From assembly GCF_036850765.1 (NCBI RefSeq), contig NC_089490.1:242544442-242608441 (forward strand): 64,000 nucleotides of DNA, written 5' to 3'. Position numbers and translations under genes: made by a program. The notes under the pieces are model-generated. The model did no database searches, was not told where the DNA came from, and was given only the letters and a program-made list of their open reading frames with translations. The DNA comes from Saccopteryx bilineata (Eukaryota > Chordata > Mammalia > Chiroptera > Emballonuridae). How positions within the stretch are numbered: position 1 is the first letter of the stretch; every line of letters starts with the position of its first letter. Positions 1 to 11,402 of the stretch are shown here, in pieces.

Positions 1-840
1 TTTGGTTCCATATAAATTTTTGTAATATTTGTTCTATATTTTTGAAGTATGACATTGGTAATTTAATAGGAATTGGATTGAATTTATATATTGCTTTGGG
101 TAGTATAGACATTTTAATGATATTTATTCTTCCTATCCGTGAACATAGTATGTGCTTCTACTTGTTTGTATCTTCCTTGATTTCTTTTATTAACGTTTTA
201 TAGTTTTCCAAGTACAGGTGTTTAACTCCCTTGGTTGGTTAAATTTACTCCAAGGTATTTTATTTTTTTGGTTGTAATAGTGAAGGGGATTGTTTCCTTA
301 ATTTCTCTTTCTGACAGTTTGTTGTTGGTATATATAAATGCCGCTGATTTCTGAATATTGATTTTGTATCCTGCCACCTTGCTGAATTTATCAGTTCCAG
401 TAGCTCTTTGAGACTTTAGGGTTTTCTATGTATAATATCAGATTATCAGCAAATAATGAAAGTTTTACTTCTTCTTTCCCAATATGGATGCCTTTTATTT
501 CCTCCTCTTGTCTGATTACTGTAGCTAGGACCTCCAGAACTATGTTGAATAAGAGTGGTGAAAGGGGGCACCCCTGCCTTGTTCCTGTTCTTAAGAGGAT
601 TGCTTTTTTGTCCATTGAGTATGATGTTGGCTTTGGGTTTATCATAAATGACCTTTTATCATATTGAGGTATGCTCCCTGTATTCCCACTTTGCGGAGAG
701 TTTTGATCATAAATTAGTGCTGGGTTTTATCAAATGCTTTTTCTGTATCTTTTGATATTATCATGTGGTATTTATCCTTCCTTTTGTTTATGTGATGAAT
801 CACGTTGATTTGCAAATATTGTACCAGCCTTGCCTCCCCA
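1..840 (-). mobile_element. L1 retrotransposon fragment, reverse-transcriptase part of ORF2
   Basis: Read on the minus strand, 391-645 encodes a typical L1 reverse transcriptase segment with the [13 protein letters not shown] block followed by KLSLFADN. The catalytic motif should read FADD. Here the second Asp codon (442-453 on the plus strand) has become Asn, so this copy is catalytically dead as well as truncated. The same block occurs in the longer L1 at 20120-25205. Homology stops abruptly near 840, where the following sequence no longer matches the intact L1, so this is its 5' truncation point. The 3' end of the element lies left of the window. Confidence 0.9.
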
Positions 841-1052
841 GGTCCAAAATGTCTATGAGCACGGAATCATGAAGCTGCAAGAAAGATGGCAAAAGGTCAT
901 TGAATAAAATGGAAAATGTATAATTGATTAAAGTTTATTCTTTGTATTAAAAATGAGTTTTATTTCACAGTATATAACCGAAATTACTTTCTTGTCAACC
1001 CAATATATCCTCTTTTACATAATTTGTATATATCAATATAGCTACACTATTG

Positions 1053-1054
<2 letters not shown>

Positions 1055-1088
<34 letters not shown>
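1055..1088. repeat. (AC)n microsatellite
   Basis: Seventeen uninterrupted AC dinucleotides within intron 1. It is likely length-polymorphic. Confidence 0.95.
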
Positions 1089-1090
<2 letters not shown>

Positions 1091-1679
1091 TTAATATCCA
1101 GCACTGAGCTTAGGGTTCCAAAAGCAAAGTGTGTGCCCAAAGAGAGCTTTAAAATTTGTTCTATTTGCATTTTTTTCTTATTTAATGTGAATAATTTAGA
1201 ACTGTGGAGAAGTAGAAATGTTTTTAAGAAGTGTGGACTTTTACAGTGCAGCTGATCGAGAACTGTTTGCTTTTGAGCTATGATTTGAAGAAGATTATTT
1301 GAAGTGTCCTAAAGAAAATTGCTCTTGAATAGTAGGCAGCAAAAAAGAATCTGAAGATAGCTTGACTAAAGTGAAAGGATTCTGCTGGAGGACTCCAGTC
1401 TCTAGGGAGTCACTGTTTCCTTTTTAAAATAGTAAATAGTACAGTATAGATTTATTTATTTACTTATTTAACTATTTAGGATTTATATATTCCACTTATT
1501 TCCCAAAAGAATTTGAAGCAGTTTATCCTATTTAATATAATTCAAACAGATAATAAAAAGATACCAGTTTTTAGACCTCCTCTTCACACACACAAAAAAT
1601 AACATTACCAAGGAAGAGAAGCGTTACTTACTTAAATAGTCTAGGTATATAAATTTTCAGTTTATAAAAATAATTTCAT

Positions 1680-2062
1680 GGCTCTGGCCGGTTGGCTCAG
1701 CGGTAGAGCATCCCCCCCCCCCCCCGGCGTGCGGGGACCCGGGTTCGAATCCCGGCCAGGGCACACAGGAGAAGCGCCCATTTGCTTCTCCATCCCCCCC
1801 CCCCTCCTTCATCTCTGTCTCTCTCTTCCCCTCCCGCAGCCAAGGCTCCATTGGAGCAAAGATGGCCCGGGCACTGGGGATGGCTCCTTGGCCTCTGCCC
1901 CAGGCGCTAGAGTAGCTCTGGTAGCGGCAGAGCAACGTCCGGGATGGGCAGAGCATCCCCCCTGGTGGGCGTGCCGGGTGGATCCCGGTCGGGCGCATGC
2001 GGGAGTCTGTCTGACTGTCTCTCCCCGTTTCCAGCTTCAGAAAAATACAAAATAATAATAAC
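1680..2062 (+). mobile_element. SINE-A copy 1 (tRNA-derived bat SINE, ~380 bp)
   Basis: The head reads as a tRNA-like unit with a GGCTCAGCGGTAGAGC A box and a GGTTCGAATCC B box. A C/T-rich tract, a GC-rich body and an A-rich tail follow. It is flanked by the 11-bp duplication AATAATTTCAT (1669-1679 and 2063-2073), which fixes the borders. A long C run sits inside the anticodon-arm region (about 1710-1724), where other copies read CGTCGGCCTGGCG, so this head has been damaged. The family resembles the VES/Rhin-type SINEs of bats. The exact database name was not checked. Confidence 0.92.
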
Positions 2063-2185
2063 AATAATTTCATAATCACACAAGGTGACAACATGTAAAG
2101 AATACTGAACTAGCTATCTAGACATTTATATTCTAGTATTGAATAGGTCAGTCACTAGTTGTGAAGATGTTGAATAAACATTTAG

Positions 2186-2508
2186 GTTTTCCTTTTTTTT
2201 TTTTCCCCCCCCCTTGGTGAGAGGAAGGGAAATAGTGAGGCAGACTCCTGCATGCACCCTGATCAGGATTTACCTGGCAACCCCATCTGGGAGGGATGCT
2301 GAGTACCAAGCTATTTTTAGTGCCTGGGGCCATGCTCGAACCAATTGAGCCAGTGGCTGTGGGTGGTGAAGGGGGAAAGAAGACAGAGAGAAAGGGAGGG
2401 AGGGAGAAGCAGATGGTAGCTTCTTCTGTGTGCCTTGACCCGGAACTGAACCCGGACAGTCCATATACCGGGCCAATGCTCTATCCACTGAGCACTGGCC
2501 AGGACCAC
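2186..2508 (-). mobile_element. SINE-D copy 1 (older relative of SINE-A)
   Basis: On the minus strand it starts with a CCTGGCCAGTGCTCAGTGG-like tRNA head and ends in a C/T-rich tail at the plus-strand left side. The flanking duplication AAACATTTAG occurs at 2176-2185 and 2509-2518. It shares the general layout of SINE-A but is much more diverged in the body, so it is probably an older subfamily. Confidence 0.85.
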
Positions 2509-2625
2509 AAACATTTAGCTAAAGAACATTTTACCTTTTATTGGTTTTTCTTTCTGTCATAGCAATGTAGATGTTTCCTAACTTTATGTCCTTCAGAAAT
2601 ATTTGGGATTAAATGTTTGGTTAGA

Positions 2626-2770
2626 AATGTCCAAGTTCAGATCCCAGCTCTGCTATGTGCATATAAACTCTGAGCCTTCATTTTTGCATTTGTGAAGTAG
2701 AGATAATCTTCACAACCCTCTTAGTTTGATATAATTAAGGAAAGGTATATGTTAATGTCTGACACATAAG
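2626..2770 (+). repeat. MIR fragment
   Basis: The order 'cagatcccagctctgc', 'ctctgagccttca', 'gtagagataat' and a trailing 'tctgacacataag' follows the core and 3' region of the ancient mammalian MIR SINE. It is strongly diverged. It is called from pattern recognition only. Confidence 0.6.
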
Positions 2771-3539
2771 AAAATCTAAAAAGAAAATAAGAAAATAATT
2801 CCCTTGTAATCTTCTCTATTGGTTATTTCATCTATTAGTGTAATTTCATTATTAACAGTCTTCCATGAACACTTCCATATCCAGCTGTAGTTCTGACCAC
2901 TTTTGTCAGCTCTGGAATATTCAACTTCCCGCTTTAGACATCTCCAACTATACGTTACATTGGCATTTTAATCTAAATGAGTCCAAAAATCAAACCAGAA
3001 TTATATGTCAGTTCTGCAGTATTTTTTCCAACAACTTTCTGCCTCTATTCTCTTTCTCTTTACCACCCCATCTTCCTTATCATTCTTACATTAGTCTTAC
3101 TGAAAGTTTATGTTCCCTTATATAAAAAAGATGGGGGGAAAAAGATCACTGTTTTATAACAAACTTCTTTGTAGGCTCCAATTCACCTTTCTGGCTTTAT
3201 GCTCTGGCCAAAGTGTTTGTGATTGTACCCTGCATATCTATTAGTCTTTATTAGCAACTAGTACAGTACCTTCATACAATAGATTCATAGTATAAGTTTT
3301 AGATATAACTATTTGACTATCCCAGAGAAATTTTTGTACAAATGGAAACAACTATAAGAAGACTCATTTAATGTTTTTTACTTTTATACATAGTTTATAT
3401 AATTGTGTCTCTGAATTATAAATCAATATTCTAAAATTTTTTGAGTAATACATAAATACTACAAAAGTGTGAACTCCCCCAAATCCCAGAATACGTTCCC
3501 CCAGTCATTGTTACTGGTCTGAAAAAATATATATTTTTA

Positions 3540-4062
3540 TTTTTTTTTATAATAATTTTATTTTTTTTAATGGGGTGACATCAATAAATCAGGATACATA
3601 TATTCAAAGATAACAAGTCCAGGTTATCTTGTCATTCAATTATGTTGCATACCCATCACCCAAAGTCAGATTGTCCTCTGTCACCTTCTATCTTGTTTTC
3701 TTTGTGCCCCTCCCCCTCCCCCTTTCCCTCTCTCATTCCCCCCTCCCCCCCCCTAACCACCACACTTATCAATGTCTCTTAGTTTCACTTTTATGTCCCA
3801 CCTACGTATGGAATAATGCAGTTCCTGGTTTTTTCTGATTTACTTATTTCGCTTCGTATCATGTTATCAAGATCCCACCATTTTGCTGTAAATGTTCCGA
3901 TGTCATCATTTCTTATGGCTGAGTAGTATTCCATAGTGTATATGTGCCACATCTTCTTTATCCAGTCATCTATTGATGGGATTTTTGGTTGTTTCCATGT
4001 CCTGGCCACTGTGAACAATGGTGTAATAAACATGGGGCTGCATGTGTCTTTACTTATCAGTG
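3540..4062 (-). mobile_element. L1 3' end, 5'-truncated, young-looking
   Basis: The minus strand of 3791-4033 encodes the L1 ORF2 C-terminal block (IYTMEYYSAIRNDDIG). It is followed by a C-rich (minus-strand G-rich) tract and the 3' UTR ending at 3540 next to an A-rich tail (T-rich on plus). Imperfect duplications (TGAAAAAATATATATTT on the left, TGAAAATATATTTTTA on the right) flank it. It is nearly identical over several hundred bases to the plus-strand copy at 52981-53434, so both come from the same recently active subfamily. Confidence 0.88.
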
Positions 4063-4218
4063 TGAAAATATATTTTTAAAGAAACTTTTTCATGGTGAGA
4101 CGATTATTTGGTAAACAATGTATTTTAAACAAGAATGGGCTTGAACTTTACACATTGATATTCTTTTAATTAGCAATATATCTTTCATATATTTTCATGA
4201 ATTTTAAGAATCTGGTGT

Positions 4219-4940
4219 TTTTACATTAAGTTTATTGGAGTGACATTGGTTAATAAGATTATATAGGTTTCAAGCGTACATTACATTTCTATGATACACG
4301 ATCTATATTTTGCATTGTGTACCCACTACCCAAAGTCAAATCATTTATTTGACTCCCTATACCCTTTACTTCCCCTAACCTTCTACCTCCCACTTCCTTC
4401 TGGTAACTACCATATTGTTGTGTACATCTTATGAATTTTGTTCTTCTTTTCATTTATTGCTTTCAGTTGTTTATCCCACATATGAGTGAAATTATATGGT
4501 TCTTAGTTCTTTCTGTGTGATTTATTTCTTTTACGATAATATTCTCAAGGTCTATATACATTGTCACAAATGACAGTATTTCATCTTTTCTCATGGCTGA
4601 GTAGTATTCCATTGTATATATGCATCACATTTTTATACAGCCCTCTGTCAAAGGATACTTCAGTTGTTTCCATGTCTTGTCCACTGTGAGTAATGCTATA
4701 TTGAACTTAGGGATGCATATATGCAAAGAAATGTTTTTAAATTTTTTGGGTAGATACCCAGAAGAGGGGTTGCTGAGTCACGTGGTAACTCTATCCTTAA
4801 TTTTCTGAGGAACCTCCATACTGTTTTCCGTAGTAGCTGTACCAGTCTACATTCCTATCAGCAGTGAGTGTTAGCGTTTCTATTTTCTCCACCTCTCCAA
4901 CCCTAGTTACTACTTGTCTTGTTGATAGGTAGGTGAGTTA
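4219..4940 (-). mobile_element. Older L1 3' fragment
   Basis: It begins with the L1-type 3' UTR (AGTTTATTGGAGTGACATTGG) and continues through the decayed ORF2 C terminus, including the 'gctgagtagtattccattgtatat' region read in reverse. It is much more diverged than the neighbouring copy at 3540-4062, so this is an older insertion. Confidence 0.8.
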
Positions 4941-4956
4941 GATCGATTTGGCAGGG

Positions 4957-4958
4957 TT

Positions 4959-4988
<30 letters not shown>
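4957..4988. repeat. (TTTTG)n simple repeat
   Basis: Five to six TTTTG units lie just beyond the right border of the old L1 fragment. Confidence 0.85.
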
Positions 4989-4989
<1 letters not shown>

Positions 4990-5340
4990 ATTCTGTTAAA
5001 ACATGAAATAGTCGCAGTATAATTGGTTTGGATTTTAAGTCAATGGTTCTTTCCCTGTTTGCCCCCTGGAAGATGTACCCTCTTTACCACATTTCCATGG
5101 CCAAACTCACATTTCAAAGGGTACAAGCTGTTTCCATCTTGTTCACCACTACACTCTGCTTGCCTAGCATGATATCTGACACAGTGACATAAAATACACA
5201 TTGGATGCATTATCCTGAAGGGCTAAAGATGATAGAAACATAGTGTGTTCTCTTGTGTGCTGTTTGTCACTCAGGAGTGCCTATATGGGGTTGGATGAAC
5301 TGTTTTTCTAAGCTAATATGACATTTAAAAAACTATTTTA

Positions 5341-5501
5341 GACCTGTGGTGGCACAGTGGATGAAGCGTCGACCTGGAAATGCTGAGGTTGCCGGTTCGA
5401 TACCCTGGGCTTGCCTGGTCAAGGCACATATGGGAGTTGACGCTTCCAGCTCTTCTCTCTCTCTCTCTCTCTCTCCCTCTCTAAAAATGAATAAATAAAA
5501 T
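5341..5501 (+). mobile_element. SINE-C copy 1
   Basis: A short tRNA-headed SINE that begins GACCTGTGGTGGCACAGTGG, has a CTTGCCTGGTCAAGGCACAT middle, a (TC)n tract and an A-rich tail. The perfect 14-bp duplication AAAAAACTATTTTA at 5327-5340 and 5502-5515 marks the insertion. Confidence 0.92.
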
Positions 5502-6154
5502 AAAAAACTATTTTAACTATTAAGTGAAAGGAAAATGCTTTAGTTATGTAAAAATAAAAGATGAAGCAGATTTTTCTGGAGAAAAACAAAGTAGAATTTT
5601 AAAGTAATTTTAGTAATTAAATTAAGGCAGACTGAATATTTACTGTGGGAAAAGTTACCAAATTGATATCTTACATTTAGTGTACAGTTATCTCATTATT
5701 CATATATTGGGGGTTTGTTCTTGACCAGATTTATTTATTAAAATGTCATTATGCCAATTTTGAGAAGTTATAAACATACTGTAAACATACAGGATATTTA
5801 CTTATTTACTATTATCTCTTACCCAAGATTGATTTTCTTCAGGAGTTTTGCTTACTACATGTAGTCAGGGTCAGGAAGAAAGTAGAAGAGTACCGGAGGT
5901 ACCATAAAATTTGAACCAAGTACTCGATACGGTTGTGAAGTGAGGAGTCTGATTCTGTATAAAGAGCATAACCTTCTTTATAGCTATATGGTATATCTTA
6001 CTAACATTCATTTAAATCTGATATTTCAGTAAAGCTGTAAAATATTAGAATTAGAAAAAGAATTAAACATATCTGCACATATGAAATATTTGAGTTAACA
6101 TTCCAGACAAGAGCAAGATGAAGAAAGTGTATAAGAAGTAGATGTTCACTTTAT

Positions 6155-6355
6155 TGACCCCTACTACTTGCCCAGTGCAGTTTTAAGTATTTTACGTTTA
6201 TCAACTCATTTCATCCGTTTAGCAAAATTAGAAATAGTAATATTACCATCTCATATTTCAGAGATAAGGAAGCTTGGGTACAAAGAGACTCAGGAACTTT
6301 TTCAAGGTTAGACAGTAAGTAAAGGAGATTGGATTCAAACCCAGACAGGCTTTGT
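6155..6355 (-). repeat. MIR fragment (reverse orientation)
   Basis: The run 'attaccatctcatatttcagagataaggaagcttgggtacaaagag...ttcaaacccagac' is the reverse complement of the MIR core and 3' part. It is old and diverged. Confidence 0.65.
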
Positions 6356-6521
6356 CTTTCTTCCTTGACTTATGTTGTGATTGTCTCCTTTCCTCTCATC
6401 TGTATTGATTTATTGTACAACGTGATTTTTAAATGCTGTATAGTAACCTTTCATGGATGTAACATTTTTTATACCAATACTGTAAAACTAATAATATTTT
6501 AGTTTTTATGTAAAGTGTCCA

Positions 6522-6700
6522 TGTGCCAGACAGCCTGACTTTGACTCCTGTATGACGTTAGGCAGGTTACTTATCCTTTCTGTATGTCGGTTTCCTCATT
6601 AAGTAAAACTGGATTATTAAAGATTAAATGAGAACACATAAAGTGTCTATAACTGATTTTTACTACATAGGAGGTGCTCAATAAATGTTAGCTATCATTT
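6522..6700 (+). repeat. MIR fragment
   Basis: It contains the ordered MIR landmarks 'tgactcctgtatgacgttaggcaggttact', 'cctttctgtatgtcggtttcctcat' and 'ggtgctcaataaatgttagct'. Confidence 0.75.
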
Positions 6701-6813
6701 CTACCAGTTTTTCACTACTAAGAAAAATGAAATTGTTGAGACAAGGCTACACACATATTTTGGCTATATATTCAAAGCAGCTGTCCAGGAAAGTTTATTA
6801 CCATCAGATAGAT

Positions 6814-7125
6814 CAGGGGTCCCCAAACTGCGGCCCCCTGAGGCCATTTATCTGGCCTCCGCCGCACACCCGGAAGGGGCACCTCTTTCATTGGTGGTCA
6901 GTGAGAGGAGCATAGTTCCCATTGAAATACTGGTCAGTTTGTTGATTTAAATTTACTTGTTCTCTATTTTAAATATTGTATTCGTTCCCATTTTGTTTTT
7001 TTACTTTAAAATAAGATATGTGTAGTGTGTATAAGGATTTGATCATAGTTTTTTTATAGTCCAGCCCTCCAACGGTCTGAGGGACAGTGAACTGGCCCCC
7101 TGTGTAAAAAGTTTGGGGACCCCTG
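6814..7125. mobile_element. Non-autonomous hAT DNA transposon, intact ends
   Basis: The 312-bp element begins CAGGGGTCCCCAAACT and ends with its exact reverse complement AGTTTGGGGACCCCTG. It is flanked by a perfect 8-bp target duplication AGATAGAT (6806-6813 and 7126-7133). An 8-bp duplication and C-A-G ends are the hallmark of the hAT superfamily. It has no coding capacity and so would have been moved in trans. An inverted, internally shortened relative lies at 47285-47435. Confidence 0.95.
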
Positions 7126-7296
7126 AGATAGATGATGAGTGTCTTTTAATCCAGAGTCTCCTAATTTGGATATTATTATTATGACTATCAGTGCTGTTTT
7201 ATTTGCATTTCTTTTAGTTAGTTGCTTGAAGAAATCATAAATTTTGAAGTGAAGTTAAATGAACAAAGAGCTAGAATCTTTAAAAATCTTGGCAGG

Positions 7297-7698
7297 GGCC
7301 CTGGCCGGTTGGCTCAGCAGTAGAGCGTCGGCCTGGCGTGTGGGGGACCCGGGTTCGATTCCCGGCCAGAGCACATAGGAGAAGCGCCCATTTGCTTCTC
7401 CACGCACCGCCCCCCCTCCTTCCTCTCTGTCTCTCTCTTCCCCCCCCCTCCCCCCGCAGCCAAGGCTCCATTGGAGCAAAGATGGCCCGGGCGCTAGGGA
7501 TGGCTCCTTGGCCTCTGCCCCAGGCGCTGGAGTGGCTCTGGTCGCGGCAAAGCGACGCCCTGGAGGGGCAGAGCATCGCCCCCTGGTGGGCGTGCCGGGT
7601 GGATCCCGGTCGGGCGCATGCGGGAGTCTGTCTGACTGTCTCTCCCCGTTTCCAGCTTCAGAAAAATATAAGAAAAAAAAAAAAAAGAAAAAAGAAAA
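7297..7698 (+). mobile_element. SINE-A copy 2
   Basis: Complete, with a well preserved tRNA-like head and a long A-rich tail. The 15-bp duplication AAAAATCTTGGCAGG occurs at 7282-7296 and 7699-7713 with no mismatch, which suggests a fairly recent insertion. Confidence 0.95.
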
Positions 7699-7846
7699 AA
7701 AAATCTTGGCAGGCATTTAGATGTTCCCTTCAGACTCATTAGAATGAGCTAAAATGAGATTTTACCATAATCTCTTCCACTAATTAAGCATTATTTAATT
7801 AACCCTCAAGCCATTCTAAAATTAGTCTATAAATGATTTATTCATT

Positions 7847-7874
7847 TGTGTGTGTGTGTGTGTGTGTGTGTGTG
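7847..7874. repeat. (TG)n microsatellite
   Basis: About 14 TG units, followed by degenerate GTGTGTGAGAGAG. Confidence 0.9.
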
Positions 7875-8697
7875 AGTGAATGTGTGTGAGAGAGATTTAC
7901 AAGTTAGGTTTTTTTCTTACCTTTTATTGCTGGTATTTATTTCAGCTAACTTATTTTGAAATTAATTGTGGATAGGTATGCACTGGACTATTTTATATAT
8001 ATTAGTAATATTCTGGTGAAATATATACTAGAATTTCAAATAAAAATTTATAGTAGTTCAGAAGTAGGGATCATTTGTACTGAAAGACCCCTTTTCCCTG
8101 ATTCACCTATGTTTTCCTTCTGTTCCCCAAACGTGTGTTTTTTACTTAGCAGTAACACTGTTAACTTTCTGGATCACTTACAGTAAGTAGTGTTTTACAC
8201 AGGCACTTACTTCATTCTTATCACCACTTAGGAGGTGGGCTAATTTCTTCACTCTTCCATTCCTGTCAATCAGCAACTTTCAAACTGCTTTGCCTTGGTG
8301 ACTCACAACGAAAGCCATTTTACCTTGATTCACAAAGCAATGTGTAATACACCTTTATATATCTATCCCCTCCATCATTCTCAGTGTTGATCTTAACCCT
8401 CTAAATTTATTTTATAATCCACTAATTGGTCACCATTCACAGATTTTATGCAAAGCACTGCCTTAAGTGACAGTTCTAAAGTACTCATTATAATCTTTTC
8501 CATTTGGTTACCATTTCATTCTGGACACATTGTTTCCCAAAGGTAATGACTTCCAGCTTGGGTTTCAGCAGTTTCCTGAAAGTCAGTGCTTTCACAGAGC
8601 CAGGGAGACCAAAGCTTGCCCAATACAGAGCCAGAAATGCCATGTCTAATTAGTTAGGGATGTATATATCATTTTAGAATTTAGGTCTGCTGTTTTT

Positions 8698-9066
8698 GTT
8701 TGTTTGTTTGTTTGTTTTGTTGTTTTTTTTTATTTTTTACAGAGACAGAGAGTGAGTCAGAGAGAGGGATAGACAGGGACAGACAGACAGTAACAGAGAG
8801 AGATGAGAAGCATCAATCATTAGTTTTTCATTGCGCGTTGCAACACCTTAGTTGTTCATTGATTGCTTTCTCACATGTGCCTTGACCGCGGGCCTTCAGC
8901 AGGCTGAGCAACCCCTTGCTGGAGCCAGCGACCTTGGGTCCAAGCTGGTGAGCCTTGCTCAAACCAGATGAGCCCGCACTCAAGCTGGCGACCTCGGGGT
9001 CTCGAACCTGGGTCCTTCTGCATCCCAGTCCGACGCTCTATCCACTGCGCCACCACCAGGTCAGGC
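8698..9066 (-). mobile_element. SINE-B copy 1
   Basis: In reverse orientation. The tRNA-like head (minus strand CCTGACCTGGTGGTGGCGCAG) ends at 9066, and the (TTTG)n/poly-T on the left is the complement of its A-rich tail. The duplication AGGTCTGCTGTTTTT is at 8683-8697 and 9067-9081. Confidence 0.92.
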
Positions 9067-11059
9067 AGGTCTGCTGTTTTTTGATGGACTCTGGTCACCT
9101 TCCTTCATAAGGCAACATTTCCACAGATTACTCATATTCATCAAAATCTATGACTTTAGCAAAAGTTATAACTTCATTTCTATTGAAGTTTTCTACTGTT
9201 CTTCAAAATCTTGGATTCCAATGAAATCAGCATAGTTCAGCAATGAAGTGTAAAGATACGTCAGTAATTATCTACTCAGTCCACACTTAAAGCAGTTTAA
9301 ATCAAAGAAGCATTGTTGCTTCCCTTCCTTCCGCCCTTCCTCCAGTTTTAAGTTGACATCAAAGTATTCAAATGTCTCATTACATTACTAAGAAAAGCAC
9401 AGGATGTGGTTAGGTTTATTAATCTTCAGATTCATATTTGGTAACTAATTATGTAAATCAATTTTAGTCTGAAAAACTCCAGCCTAGGGTTCGGTCTGCT
9501 TTATATGTTACTTCGGATTTAGGAAAACATAATAAGCCCACAGTAGAATCCTTCGGCATATGTTCGTTATGGGTTCCTATCTTCTGAATTAAATAATTAA
9601 ACATGGTTACTTGTTACTTAATATGATTGAGTGTAGCAATTTACACGTATAACAGTACAAAACAAGGTGTTTTTATGCTTTTATGTATATAATTTTCTTA
9701 CAATATTTCCAACAATTACTAAGCATAAACAATTGCTAAGTATGTATTGTTTCCTTAAATTTCTTTAGTAATGGTTAAAGAATCCAATTAATAACTTTGA
9801 AGAGTAAAGTTTACAGTGAAACGAAAGGACAAATATAGGAGAGCCAAAGGATATCTTTTCTGTACTCTTTCCTGTGCCATTTCCTTTCACTGGACTTCTC
9901 ATAGCCAATTTTGTGTCAGTCATTCATCAAAGGAAAGTGGTGTTTTTTCCTTGTCCAGCTACTAGAAAAAAAATGTACCTAAAATGTCATTAAATTCTAA
10001 AGGAAAAAAAAGATGATTACCAAAAGTACAGGATGGTTGTTACGTCTGGAAGGAACTGGAGTGCTAGCCTTCTGGATGGTGGTTCTGTGGATGCTCACTC
10101 TCATACCACATATATATATATATCGTATATATATTTGTGAACTTTTGCAATATATCCTATATTCATAGTAAAAGTGTTTGAGGAAAAAGAAAATGCTTAA
10201 TTTGGACTACATGTATACCTTTTCCTTTAAAAGGACTTATTTGCAGAGTTCTATTAAGGTGTTTGAGGAAAAGTAGTTAGAAGTTATTTTACTGTTTTGA
10301 AGTTTCCAACTAAAAAAAACTAAAGAGAGTCTCTTAAAAGTGACTGACAGGCATATACAACCTCAAAAAACTAGAAACATTTAAACTGAAAATTACAGTT
10401 CATCTTTCTATTTTATCACTGTCTTAGTTGATGTGGATTATCAACTATTTGCTTATTACTTAAGGCCATATCTTTGATAAACTATTAAGGCATTGTATAG
10501 GAACATTAAAATGTTAACACATGCTTTTCTCTGTCCTAGATGTGTTTATATATTGATTATGTGATTGATTGATAAGAAGCATGCAGTGATAGGAAGAACA
10601 ATACACATTTCCAAAAAATAGATCAGAAAGAAAATTTTAATTATTTACAAAGAATATTGGGAAATAAATGTTAAAAACTCAGGATAGATCAAAGGTAGCA
10701 TGACTTTTAGCTGAATTTGTATGGAGTTTCAGGACATAGTAAGAACTAGCTGTATATCTTGAAGAAGTATAGGAATTAGACTAAAGTGTATATGGGCTAC
10801 CTAGGTAGGAAGATGTATTAGGAAATGACAGTGAGGAAACACAAGGTGGATTCAAGAGAATTTGATCAGCTTGATTAGAGAGGATGGTTTATGAAGGAAA
10901 GTTGTGAAAGACATAGTTAGGTGAGTTGAATCTAGATTTTAATGTATTTATGATATGGAAAAGAATTATAATGCTTATCAAAATTGAGTAGCCTTATCTA
11001 ATAATATATCAGAACCTGCTGATAACACAGACTCTTGAGCATCTTTGCTCCACAGTTAC

Positions 11060-11210
11060 ATTAAGTTTCACTATAAATTAATTTTCTCAGTAAAATGCAG
11101 ATAATAGCACCAATCTTACTTGTTTATTGTGAAGACTAAATGAGTTAATATGCAAAGCAATTTGCAGTGACTAACATTTGGTAAATACTATATGAACGAT
11201 GGCTATTTTC
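11060..11210 (+). repeat. Probable MIR fragment
   Basis: 'ttttctcagtaaaatgcagataatagcacc' followed by 'gtgaagactaaatgagttaata' matches the order of the MIR 3' half. It sits about 110 bp before NIPBL exon 2. Confidence 0.6.
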
Positions 11211-11320
11211 TTAAATAAGTTGAACAAACAAGAAAATCAGGAGATTTTATATCTTATAAGCATTTCCTTAATAGTAATATATTTGTTGTACTATAAATAA
11301 TTATATCTTTTTCATTTCAG

Positions 11321-11402
11321 TGTTTGGGAAATGGGAAGTAATGACAGCTGGCACTTGAACTAAGAAGTACTTTTATAGGCACCACCATTCCAGAACTTCA
11401 GG
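11321..11402 (+). other. NIPBL: NIPBL exon 2, 5' untranslated part
   Basis: Begins after the acceptor TTTTTCATTTCAG and runs to the initiator ATG. The 82 bases contain no in-frame upstream ATG leading into the CDS. The one upstream ATG (in GAAATGGGAAGTAATG) is followed by a second at GTAATGACAG, so short upstream ORFs are possible. In the human gene, exon 1 and the start of exon 2 are likewise non-coding. Confidence 0.85.

Larger units (their letters stand above)
1..11320 (+). other. NIPBL: NIPBL intron 1 (3' part, continues upstream of window)
   Basis: This stretch precedes the exon that carries the NIPBL start codon. It ends in a pyrimidine-rich tract and the AG at 11319-11320. It holds L1 fragments (1-840, 3540-4062, 4219-4940), SINEs (1680-2062, 2186-2508, 5341-5501, 7297-7698, 8698-9066), a hAT element (6814-7125), MIR fragments (about 2626-2770, 6155-6355 and 6522-6700) and simple repeats. 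There is no CpG-rich promoter-like region, so the promoter and non-coding exon 1 must lie to the left. The segment 9082-11320 shows no repeat or gene that I can name beyond a short TA run near 10112 and a MIR-like piece near 11060-11210. Confidence 0.85.

Noticed and set aside
1681..1762. tRNA genes at the heads of the SINE copies
   Set aside because: The cloverleaf-like heads are always followed by the same SINE body and A-rich tail and are flanked by target duplications, so they are retroposed SINEs.
1678..2094. Open frames of 100-150 codons on both strands within SINE-A copies (also near 7255-7742, 12710-13288, 18799-19321, 44496-44915, 45438-45909, 52331-52816 and 56127-56519)
   Set aside because: They follow the SINE sequence, recur with every copy in every frame and have no splice or start context. 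They are by-products of GC-rich repeat sequence with few stops.
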